A stretch of 6,929 nt of DNA from Prevotella sp. UBA2746 (GTDB lineage: Bacteria > Bacteroidota > Bacteroidia > Bacteroidales > Bacteroidaceae), in the NCBI GenBank assembly GCA_002353555.1, contig DEJO01000025.1:86044-92972 (forward strand). Direction: 5' to 3'. Each line of letters begins with the position of its first letter. Position 1 is the first letter of the stretch. A model generated the notes under the pieces. It did no database searches. It was not told the origin of the DNA and was given only the letters and a program-made list of their open reading frames with translations. The translations under genes and the position numbers were made by a program. This document shows positions 1 to 6,199 of the stretch, piece by piece.

Positions 1-47
1 AGCTTGCTTTTATTTTATTTCCGTACGAAAGTACCTTCTTTTTTTAT

Positions 48-55
48 TACCTTTG
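48..55 (+). promoter_or_regulatory. Bacteroidota -7 promoter box for the DUF3078 gene
   Basis: The sequence TACCTTTG followed by GCA matches the TAnnTTTG -7 consensus of Bacteroidota primary-sigma promoters. It ends 25 nt before the ATG at 81, so the predicted leader is about 20 nt. No clear TTTG -33 box lies about 20 bp upstream; that stretch is T-rich with a small GTAC-GAAA-GTAC inverted repeat at 23-34. An AAAGG at 67-71, nine nt before the ATG, could act as a weak ribosome-binding site. Confidence 0.6.
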
Positions 56-80
56 CATCGTTTTATAAAGGTAAGCATAC

Positions 81-1397
81 ATGATGAGAATACAAACTCC
101 TATACATTGCCTGTTCATGGCAGTCGCTTTATGGTTCAGTGTGACTGCTGTGAAGGGGCAGACACCGGTTGGAAAAAGATTGAATAGTCCTGGCAAAACG
201 GATGTTTCGCCTGTTGTGCGGGCTTATGTCGACTCACTGGCAGCTGTGCGACAGCGGATGGCGGCAGATTCAGCCGCGTCAAAGCCCTCCCCCCTGCGTA
301 GCGACATGGCACGCCTGTTCCTTCCCACCACCTTCTATCATTCCTTGGCTCACGACTTTATGGACTTGCATACGCATTCAGATGAAAACTCTGTGTATAC
401 CAGTATGATAGATAAGTCATTGTTAGAGGTTTACTTGAAGCATCCTGAGCTGGTGAGAAACACCGAAACCCACATTCAACAGACCGGACCAGCCGAGCAA
501 ACGGTCACGGCTCCCATCCGTAACAATGCCGACTTGGTAGAAAAGATAGCCGATGTGCCGACCACCATTGATATCGTGCCTATGGAAGTGTTGGTCACCA
601 AGCCGAATTTCTGGACAATCAAAGGCGATTATTCTTTACAAATCATGCAGAACTTCGTGTCTCCCAACTGGCATAAAGGTGGTGAAAGCAGCTACGCTAT
701 GTTGGGTGCCATCACGATGGAAGCCAACTATAACAACAAACAGAAGGTGAAGTGGGACAACAAGCTGGAGTTGAAGGTGGGTTTGCAGGATGTCCGTGAA
801 GATACCGTTCACACCGTGAGGACTACTGAAGACCTGATCCGACTCACCTCAAAGTTAGGATTGCAGGCCACCAAGCACTGGTACTACACCTTGCAGGTCA
901 TCGGAACCACTCAGTTTGCCCACAGTTATAAGAGCAACGACAGGAAGATGTATGCCGACTTCATGGCACCGGGCAAGTTGAATGTGTCGTTGGGTATGGA
1001 CTACAACATGGACTGGATGAACCACAAACTCAAGGGTACCGTCCACCTCGCCCCCTTAGCCTACAACCTTATCTACACCCGGTGGCTGGAACTCTCTACG
1101 AGCTTGGGTGTTGACGAGGGAAAGCACGCGAAGCACGATTTCGGTTCGCAGCTTACCGTTGACTTCACATGGGAAATCACCGACATCATCAAGTGGAAGT
1201 CGCGTTTAGAAGGTTACACTACCTATAAGCGTGCCTTGTTGGAATGGGAGAACACCTTTGTGTTGCAACTCAACAAGTGGCTGGCAGCCCAGCTCTTCCT
1301 TCATCCGCGCTTCGACGACGGTGTGCCCCGTGACGACCGTCATGGCTACTGGCAGTTCAAGGAGTTTGCGTCCATAGGATTCAACTATTCGTTCTAA
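81..1397 (+). CDS. DUF3078 domain-containing outer-membrane protein
   Basis: This encodes a 438-aa protein of unknown function that is probably exported to the outer membrane. Residues 1-26 look like a signal peptide: a short basic start, a hydrophobic core around residues 10-24 (LFMAVALWFSVTAV), and likely cleavage near VKG-Q at 26/27. Residues 28-170 are polar and not recognisable as a domain. From about residue 174 (KPNFWTIKGDYSLQIMQNF) through NWHKGGESSYAMLGAI and NNKQKVKWDNKLELKVG the protein matches, from memory, the conserved core of the Bacteroidota DUF3078 family. The rest alternates aromatic and polar residues like beta-strands and ends in SIGFNYSF; a C-terminal Phe is typical of outer-membrane barrels. 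ATG at 81 and ATG at 84 are both possible starts. The gene converges on radA across 40 bp. The family assignment is fairly secure; barrel topology and location are inferred. No biochemical role is known to me. Confidence 0.88.
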   Translation: MMRIQTPIHCLFMAVALWFSVTAVKGQTPVGKRLNSPGKTDVSPVVRAYVDSLAAVRQRMAADSAASKPSPLRSDMARLFLPTTFYHSLAHDFMDLHTHSDENSVYTSMIDKSLLEVYLKHPELVRNTETHIQQTGPAEQTVTAPIRNNADLVEKIADVPTTIDIVPMEVLVTKPNFWTIKGDYSLQIMQNFVSPNWHKGGESSYAMLGAITMEANYNNKQKVKWDNKLELKVGLQDVREDTVHTVRTTEDLIRLTSKLGLQATKHWYYTLQVIGTTQFAHSYKSNDRKMYADFMAPGKLNVSLGMDYNMDWMNHKLKGTVHLAPLAYNLIYTRWLELSTSLGVDEGKHAKHDFGSQLTVDFTWEITDIIKWKSRLEGYTTYKRALLEWENTFVLQLNKWLAAQLFLHPRFDDGVPRDDRHGYWQFKEFASIGFNYSF

Positions 1398-1412
1398 GAG
1401 CCCACCCTCAAC

Positions 1413-1443
1413 CCCTCCCTTTGGGAGGGTAGGCTTCCTACCC
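1413..1443. repeat. Two overlapping hairpins between convergent genes
   Basis: Two perfect 7-bp stems with 3-nt loops share three G residues. The first is CCCTCCC-TTT-GGGAGGG (1413-1429) and the second is GGGTAGG-CTT-CCTACCC (1427-1443). Only one can form fully at a time. The radA stop codon (complement of 1438-1440) lies inside the arm of the second hairpin. Neither strand has a U-tract after a stem, so these are not classical intrinsic terminators. They may still slow or end convergent transcription or protect 3' ends. The preceding C-rich text resembles short intergenic repeats that recur in Bacteroidota genomes, but I cannot confirm that here. Confidence 0.6.
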
Positions 1444-2865
1444 AAACAACGCTCGGAGTGCTTCTTCCACCTTGCGGACGGGGTGCATTTCAATCTGGAA
1501 TTTCTTGCGGTCGATACCCTGAAGGTTGTATTTCGGGATGATGATGTGCTGGAATCCCAGCTTTTCGGCCTCGGCAATGCGCTGTTCGATGCGGCTCACG
1601 GGGCGCACCTCACCGCTCAGTCCCACCTCGCCAGCCATGCACCATCCGCTTTCTATCGGCGTATCGACATTCGATGACAGCACGGCGGCGATGACGCTGA
1701 GGTCCATAGCTAGGTCGGTGACGCGCAGTCCGCCCGCAATGTTCAGGAAGACATCCTTCTGCATCAGCTTGAATCCCACCCGTTTCTCCAGTACAGCCAG
1801 CAACATGTTCAGCCGTCGCTGGTCAAACCCTGTTGCAGAGCGCTGCGGTGTGCCGTAGGCAGCACTCGACACCAGCGCCTGTGTCTCCACTAAGAACGGT
1901 CGCACACCCTCAATGGCACTGCTGATGGCAATCCCAGACAGTCCTTCATGGTCTTGTGTAAGCAACAGTTCAGACGGATTAGACACCTGTCTGAGTCCGT
2001 TTTGCTGCATTTCGTATATACCCAGTTCGCTGGTGCTGCCGAAACGGTTCTTCATCGCACGCAGTATGCGGTACATGTAGTGCTGGTCGCCCTCAAACTG
2101 GATGACCGTATCGACGATGTGTTCCAATATCTTCGGTCCTGCCAGCGTTCCTTCCTTGTTGATGTGTCCGATGAGGATGACGGGAACACCGCTCGACTTG
2201 GCGAAGCGGAGTAGGGCAGCGGCACACTCGCGTACCTGGCTGATGCTGCCTGGCGAACTTTCAACGTCTTCCGTAGCTATGGTCTGTATGGAGTCGATGA
2301 CCACCAGTTCGGGTTGTATCTCCTTGATATGGTTGAAGATAGCCTCCAAAGACGTCTCCGTGAGAATCAAGAGGTTGTCGTTGTCTTGCGTGTCCTCGCT
2401 CCCTTGCCTCCTCGTTTCTGTGTTTCCTTTGCCGATACGCTCGGCACGCATCTTCAGCTGGTGGGCACTCTCCTCGCCGCTGACGTATAGGATTCGTTTC
2501 TCCGGCATGTTCAGGATGGTCTGCAGGGTGAGTGTACTCTTGCCGATACCCGGCTCACCGCCTAAGAGGACGATGCTCCCCGGTACCATGCCGCCGCCCA
2601 GCACACGGTTCAGTTCCTGGTCGTGCATGTCTATCCGCGGGTCGTCCTTCGACGAGATGTCACGCAACCGCAACGGCTTGTTCGCGCCTCCCCTTGCCGT
2701 GCGCACACTCTGTGCCGCCGACTTCGCGGCAATGGTTCCCGTGTCGTTGGCGATGCGTATCTCCTTGAACGTGTTCCACTGTCCGCAACTCGGACATTTG
2801 CCAATCCATTTGGCAGACTCCTGCCCGCAATTCTCGCATACGTATGCTATTTTGTCTTTTGCCAT
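1438..2865 (-). CDS. radA: DNA repair protein RadA (Sms)
   Basis: RadA is a cytoplasmic RecA-like ATPase that helps process recombination intermediates, promoting branch migration and D-loop extension with RecA. All family landmarks are visible in the 475 residues. There is an N-terminal C4 zinc finger (C10, C13, C24, C27); Walker A GEPGIGKST at 103-111; Walker B LVVIDS at 187-192; the RadA-specific KNRFG motif at 272-276; and a C-terminal Lon-protease-like domain from about 300, including AGEVGLSGEVRPV at 411-423. The ATG at 2865 gives the usual MAKxK start. The protein is slightly longer than the usual roughly 450-460 aa because of a polar insertion at about 147-163, between the Walker motifs (see separate entry). 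It is divergent from the lipoprotein gene and convergent with the DUF3078 gene, so it appears monocistronic. A -7 box sits only 4 nt before the start, which suggests a leaderless mRNA. Confidence 0.97.
   Translation of the reverse strand: MAKDKIAYVCENCGQESAKWIGKCPSCGQWNTFKEIRIANDTGTIAAKSAAQSVRTARGGANKPLRLRDISSKDDPRIDMHDQELNRVLGGGMVPGSIVLLGGEPGIGKSTLTLQTILNMPEKRILYVSGEESAHQLKMRAERIGKGNTETRRQGSEDTQDNDNLLILTETSLEAIFNHIKEIQPELVVIDSIQTIATEDVESSPGSISQVRECAAALLRFAKSSGVPVILIGHINKEGTLAGPKILEHIVDTVIQFEGDQHYMYRILRAMKNRFGSTSELGIYEMQQNGLRQVSNPSELLLTQDHEGLSGIAISSAIEGVRPFLVETQALVSSAAYGTPQRSATGFDQRRLNMLLAVLEKRVGFKLMQKDVFLNIAGGLRVTDLAMDLSVIAAVLSSNVDTPIESGWCMAGEVGLSGEVRPVSRIEQRIAEAEKLGFQHIIIPKYNLQGIDRKKFQIEMHPVRKVEEALRALFG
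2376..2427 (-). repeat. In-frame low-complexity insertion within radA
   Basis: This stretch encodes residues 147-163 of RadA (GNTETRRQGSEDTQDND), a hydrophilic stretch after the RAERIGK segment and before the strand LLILTETSLE. From memory, RadA homologues have only a few residues here. The coding strand is purine-rich and resembles decayed units of the GGAGACAAGG/GAGACGAGG type, which encode ETRRQGDKETRR-like peptides in many bacterial genomes. The reading frame is kept and the Walker motifs on either side are intact, so the protein is probably functional. Repeat origin is an inference from sequence character. Confidence 0.4.
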
Positions 2866-2869
2866 GATG

Positions 2870-2877
2870 CAAAGGTA
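2870..2877 (-). promoter_or_regulatory. -7 promoter box for radA
   Basis: Read on the minus strand this is TACCTTTG followed by GCATC and then ATG, a perfect TAnnTTTG box. Only four nt separate it from the radA start codon at 2865, so transcription would begin at or within a few nt of the ATG. No TTTG -33 box is visible at the expected distance; the upstream DNA is AT-rich. Confidence 0.6.
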
Positions 2878-2884
2878 CGAAATA

Positions 2885-2912
2885 ATTCACAATACATCAT
2901 TCATTATTCATA
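2885..2912. repeat. Degenerate heptamer repeat in the divergent promoter region
   Basis: Four consecutive 7-mers can be read: ATTCACA, ATACATC, ATTCATT and ATTCATA. The last two differ at one position, and the first two diverge more. They fill the centre of the 44 bp between the radA and lipoprotein -7 boxes, where both -33 regions should lie. They may be a simple heptanucleotide repeat or operator-like sites; AT-rich chance is possible. Confidence 0.35.
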
Positions 2913-2921
2913 ATAATTTAA

Positions 2922-2929
2922 TACCTTTG
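2922..2929 (+). promoter_or_regulatory. -7 promoter box for the lipoprotein/TPR operon
   Basis: TACCTTTG followed by GCA matches the TAnnTTTG consensus and ends five nt before the ATG at 2935. The expected transcription start is at or next to the start codon, so the mRNA would be leaderless or nearly so. No -33 TTTG is visible about 20 bp upstream. With its neighbours it forms a perfect 10-bp inverted repeat with the radA box (2868-2877 against 2922-2931). Confidence 0.6.
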
Positions 2930-2934
2930 CACTC

Positions 2935-3810
2935 ATGAAAAGAAGGAAAATACCATACCTTATTATAATGATGGCTGTGCTGATGTTCGCCGCCTGCGGC
3001 GAGTCGCAAGAGGAGAGACACCAGCGCACGAAGGCTGAACGGGAGCGTGCGGCAGCCGCCGAACGTGCCGCCTTCAAGGTGGGCGTGATGCCCACGATGG
3101 ACTGTCTTCCCATCTTCCTGCTGAAAGACAGCATGCTCTACGACTCCACCAAGGTAGACATCCGCCTGAAGATGTTCACCGCACAGATGGACTGCGACAC
3201 GGCACTTGTCGGCGGAAGCGTACAGGGTTCGGTCACCGACAAGGTGCGTGCCGACCGCCTGCGGCAACGGGGAACGCTCCTGAAGACCGTTGCCGAGACC
3301 AATGCCTACTGGCAACTGATTACCAACAAGCGTGCACGCCTGAAGGCACTCTCCCAGTTTGGCGACAAGATGATAGCCATGACCCGCTATTCCGTCACCG
3401 ACATGCTCACCGACAAGGCGCTCAAGGACAGCAAGATGAAATATCCCGCCTACAAGGTGCAGGTCAACGACGTCAACGTGAGGCTCCACATGATGCTCAA
3501 CAACGAGATGGACGCCGCCTGGTTTACCGAGCCGCAGGCTACGGCGGCACGCCTGGCTGGTCACTTCATGCTCTTAGACTCCGGCAAGGACACCGTCAGG
3601 ATGGGTATCATCGCCTTCCGCACGGCTGACGTGTCAGAAAACCGCCGCGACCGGCAGCTGAGTGAGTTCCTCAAAGCCTATGACACCGCCTGCGAACGCA
3701 TCAACCGCAACGGCGTGCAAGCATACGGTCCGCTGATGAAGAAGTATATGGGCATTTCCGATAAGGTCATCGCCCATCTGCCGAAACTTGTTTTTATCAC
3801 CTCCAGGTAA
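2935..3810 (+). CDS. ABC-type substrate-binding lipoprotein (NMT1/SsuA-like)
   Basis: This 291-aa protein is a predicted lipoprotein resembling periplasmic binding proteins of the nitrate/taurine/thiamine-precursor (NitT/TauT, NMT1) group. A basic start (MKRRK), a hydrophobic core and the lipobox FAAC give Cys21 as the lipidated residue. Residues 22-47 form a charged, Ala/Glu/Arg-rich, probably helical linker. The binding-protein fold begins at FKVGVMPTMDCLPIFLLKDS (47-66), with FTAQMDCDTALVGGSVQGSVTD-like text at 81-102 and NNEMDAAWFTEPQATAARLAG at 189-209, the characteristic hinge and second-lobe segments of this superfamily. The ligand cannot be read from sequence. No permease or ATPase gene is adjacent; instead a TPR gene follows after 9 nt. 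The start is fixed by the signal peptide; later Met codons would destroy it. The family call is good. Whether it serves transport or sensing is unknown. Confidence 0.82.
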   Translation: MKRRKIPYLIIMMAVLMFAACGESQEERHQRTKAERERAAAAERAAFKVGVMPTMDCLPIFLLKDSMLYDSTKVDIRLKMFTAQMDCDTALVGGSVQGSVTDKVRADRLRQRGTLLKTVAETNAYWQLITNKRARLKALSQFGDKMIAMTRYSVTDMLTDKALKDSKMKYPAYKVQVNDVNVRLHMMLNNEMDAAWFTEPQATAARLAGHFMLLDSGKDTVRMGIIAFRTADVSENRRDRQLSEFLKAYDTACERINRNGVQAYGPLMKKYMGISDKVIAHLPKLVFITSR

Positions 3811-3819
3811 CCCCATCCC

Positions 3820-6030
3820 ATGCAACAACAAACATCACCATTGAGCGAAGCGCGCATGCAAGTACTGCAACGCCACCTGCTGTCAGCCCTCCGGCTGACC
3901 GAAGAGACGCTGGAACAGCGCCGCAACCCGGAGGCACAGACGCTGCTTGCCGACATCCGTACCGACTACGAGCTGATGCTGGACTACATGCTCAAGGGCT
4001 TCAGCGACCCCCAGCGCGAGACACTCTACCACCGGCTGCTGCGCCGCCTCTATGCCTTGCTGCAAGACATAGACCTCTCGCGGCGGATCACCGACGAGGG
4101 CTTGTATGCCGGTGCCAACCAGATGGCGAACCGCCGCAACCTCTCCAACGACCTGATACGCTCCGTCCTGGAAGGCTTCGTGGCAGACATGGCGATGCTC
4201 TCGCTGGAAGTAGAGCGGCCGGAGGCGCGAAAGGAGCTCTACCAGCGTCACCAGTCGTTCATGAACAGGCTGTTCTCAGCCCTGTGGACGGCGCCCCAGT
4301 GGACGGACGGCGACCGCCGTTTCTACGAAGAGCTGCTGCTCTCGCCCATGATCGACCTGAACGATGCGCTGCTCATGACGAGTGCCATCATGCTGGCGGT
4401 GATGAACCTGTTCGACGTGAACAAGCTGCTCACCCTGATACACGTCTACCGCAACGCCACCGACGAGAAGCTGCGCCAGCGTGCACTGGTGGGATGGGCA
4501 CTGGCGTTGCCGCAAGACGGCAGCGACCTCTTCCCCGAACTGGACGAGAGCTTGCAGCAGCTGACGGCAGACAAGGACGTGCTGACCGAGCTGCTGGATA
4601 TGCAGAAGCAGGTGTTTTTCTGCATGAACGCCGAGAAAGACCACCAGCAGATACAGAAGGACATCATGCCGACGCTGATGAAGAACAACAACCTGCAGGT
4701 GACACGCTTCGGCATCATCGAGAAAGAAGACGACCCCATGGAGGACATCCTGCATCCCGATGCCGCCGACAAGCGCATGGAGGAGATGGAGGAGAAGATC
4801 CGGCAGATGATGGACATGCAGAAGGCTGGCTCCGACATCTTCTTCGGAGGCTTCTCACAGATGAAGCGCTTCCCCTTCTTCGTTCAGATGTCCAACTGGT
4901 TCTGTCCGTTCTATCCCCAGCACCCCGACCTGCATGACGTGAACAGCCGGCAGGAAGGCGGCAAGCTGATGGCGCTGCTCTTCCGCAACAGCCCGTTCTG
5001 CGACTCCGACAAGTATTCCTTTGCGCTGGCGATAGCCAGCATCATAGACCGCCTGCCGCAGTCGGTGCGCGAAATGCTGGGCAGCGACGAGGCTCTCGGT
5101 TCCGTGCAGCAGCTTGAAGAGATGCGCACTCCAGCCTTCATCCGCCGCTCCTACCTGCAAGACCTCTACCGCTTCTTCCGCGTCTTTCCACAGCGACAGC
5201 AGCTGGCAAACCCGTTCGAGGCGCACAAGACCGGCGACAAGTGTGGCGGCGGCAGCTACCTCTTCCTCTGTTCGGGCTTGCTGGCGACACGTGCCGCAGC
5301 CCGGCAGCAGGTGGCACTGGGGTGGTTCCTGCTCCAGCAACAGCGGTGGGACGACCTGCACCACCTCCTTCAGCGGTTGCCCGACACCGTCACCGGCACC
5401 GCCGACTACCATCTGCTCATGGCATACAGCTGCATGAACGAGGGCAGAACAGCACTGGCAAGCGAGTGCTTCCAGCGGGTTGCCGCCCTTTCGCCCGACG
5501 ACCAGCGGGCACTGAGGGGCTTGGCGCGTACCTCTATGATGACAGGTCGCTACCAGCAGGCGGCAACTGCCTACGAACATCTGCTGCAACTTGCACCCGG
5601 GCGCAAGGGCTATGCCCTCAACCTGTGCATCTGCCGGCTGAAACTGCAGCAGACCGACGAGGCCGTAGAAGAACTCTTCCGGCTGCACTATGAGCATCCC
5701 GACGACAAGAATGTGCAGCGCGTGCTGGCATGGGGGCTGCTCTGTCAGGACAAACTGGAACAGGCACGGCAGGAATATGAGTCGCTGCTCGGCGACCAAC
5801 CCGTCAAGGAAGACTACCTGAATGCCGGCTACTGCCAGTGGCTGACGGGCAACATCGCCAAGACCGTGGAGCTCTTCCGCTGCTATGCCGACATGGACGA
5901 GGGGGAGGACAGCCTGCAGGCAGAACTCGACAACGACAAAACCCTGTTGCAGGCACACGGCATCTCGGCTGTGGAAGTGGCGTTGGTGCTCGACCTCGTA
6001 CAGTCTTTTCCCACTCAGGAACGTACTTAG
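3820..6030 (+). CDS. Large cytoplasmic tetratricopeptide repeat protein
   Basis: This 736-aa protein has no signal peptide or clear membrane segment and is probably a cytoplasmic scaffold. The N-terminal 270 residues are largely helical and rich in Leu, Arg and Gln. A Met/Glu-rich segment at about 306-335 (KRMEEMEEKIRQMMDMQ) may form a coiled coil. It is followed by an aromatic stretch, FFGGFSQMKRFPFF at 341-354 and NWFCPFYPQHPD at 359-370. From about 495 to 690 there are TPR-like helix pairs, clearest at 545-593 (ALASECFQRVAALSPDD, then GRYQQAATAYEHLLQLAP), followed by TDEAVEELFRLHYEHPDD (612-629) and LEQARQEYESLLGDQP (646-661). TPRs bind proteins, but the partner is unknown. The gene starts 9 nt after the lipoprotein gene with no Shine-Dalgarno site, so the two are probably co-transcribed. 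Its G+C content is high. I recognise similar Bacteroidota hypothetical TPR proteins but no named function. Confidence 0.85.
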   Translation: MQQQTSPLSEARMQVLQRHLLSALRLTEETLEQRRNPEAQTLLADIRTDYELMLDYMLKGFSDPQRETLYHRLLRRLYALLQDIDLSRRITDEGLYAGANQMANRRNLSNDLIRSVLEGFVADMAMLSLEVERPEARKELYQRHQSFMNRLFSALWTAPQWTDGDRRFYEELLLSPMIDLNDALLMTSAIMLAVMNLFDVNKLLTLIHVYRNATDEKLRQRALVGWALALPQDGSDLFPELDESLQQLTADKDVLTELLDMQKQVFFCMNAEKDHQQIQKDIMPTLMKNNNLQVTRFGIIEKEDDPMEDILHPDAADKRMEEMEEKIRQMMDMQKAGSDIFFGGFSQMKRFPFFVQMSNWFCPFYPQHPDLHDVNSRQEGGKLMALLFRNSPFCDSDKYSFALAIASIIDRLPQSVREMLGSDEALGSVQQLEEMRTPAFIRRSYLQDLYRFFRVFPQRQQLANPFEAHKTGDKCGGGSYLFLCSGLLATRAAARQQVALGWFLLQQQRWDDLHHLLQRLPDTVTGTADYHLLMAYSCMNEGRTALASECFQRVAALSPDDQRALRGLARTSMMTGRYQQAATAYEHLLQLAPGRKGYALNLCICRLKLQQTDEAVEELFRLHYEHPDDKNVQRVLAWGLLCQDKLEQARQEYESLLGDQPVKEDYLNAGYCQWLTGNIAKTVELFRCYADMDEGEDSLQAELDNDKTLLQAHGISAVEVALVLDLVQSFPTQERT

Positions 6031-6092
6031 CTGAGAATGAGTGCGATGTGTGCGCAAACTGAGAAGTAATCGTTAATATTTTCAAGTATTTG

Positions 6093-6104
6093 AGAAAATT
6101 TTCT
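6093..6104. promoter_or_regulatory. 12-bp palindrome upstream of the barrel promoter
   Basis: AGAAAATTTTCT is a perfect self-complementary 12-mer ending eight bp before the -33 box at 6113. It could be an operator for a dimeric regulator, or A-tract/UP-like DNA that strengthens the promoter. It also overlaps the only weak terminator candidate for the preceding operon. AT-rich DNA yields such palindromes by chance fairly often. Confidence 0.35.
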
Positions 6105-6112
6105 TAAAAACA

Positions 6113-6144
6113 TTTGGTTGTTATTAAAAAAGTGTTTATCTTTG
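6113..6144 (+). promoter_or_regulatory. Bacteroidota -33/-7 promoter for the barrel gene
   Basis: TTTG at 6113-6116 and TATCTTTG at 6137-6144 are separated by 20 bp, the expected arrangement for a Bacteroidota primary-sigma promoter. This is the only promoter here with both boxes. The transcription start should fall near 6150, giving a leader of about 50 nt to the ATG at 6200. Confidence 0.75.
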
Positions 6145-6199
6145 CACCAGAAATAGTGAAACAATGAATTATTTATTAACAACTAAAAAGAATACGATT

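Larger units (their letters stand above)
6031..6199. other. AT-rich intergenic region upstream of the barrel gene
   Basis: This 169-bp gap separates the TPR gene from the outer-membrane protein gene. It contains a promoter and a 12-bp palindrome (listed separately). It has no clear G+C-rich terminator for the upstream operon; a weak AT-rich hairpin (TTTTC at 6079-6083 with GAAAA at 6094-6098, followed by TTTTCTT) is the only candidate. The first part, to about 6065, has no recognisable feature. Confidence 0.5.

Noticed and set aside
23..34. GTAC-GAAA-GTAC inverted repeat as an operator
   Set aside because: Arms of only 4 bp, themselves self-complementary, are too short to support a regulatory call.
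1206..1577. A minus-strand frame spanning the DUF3078 and radA 3' ends
   Set aside because: It overlaps two well-supported genes in another frame, includes the hairpin region and has no domain.
2102..2938. A 278-codon open frame on + opposite radA
   Set aside because: It is antisense to the unmistakable zinc-finger and ATPase core of radA and has a Ser/Arg/Met-rich translation with no domain.
2908..3564. A 218-codon open frame on - opposite the lipoprotein gene
   Set aside because: The plus-strand protein has a signal peptide, lipobox and family motifs. The minus frame is a His/Val/Gly/Leu-rich mirror reading.
4284..4937. A 217-codon open frame on the + strand inside the TPR gene
   Set aside because: The translation is Arg/His/Ala/Gly/Asp-rich with no domain. 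It is an out-of-frame reading of G+C-rich coding DNA.
4855..6057. A 400-codon open frame on the minus strand opposite the TPR gene
   Set aside because: It lies almost wholly antisense to a gene with clear TPR repeats and operon context. The translation is low-complexity, rich in Val, Leu, His and Gln, and has no recognisable domain. High G+C content explains the missing stops.
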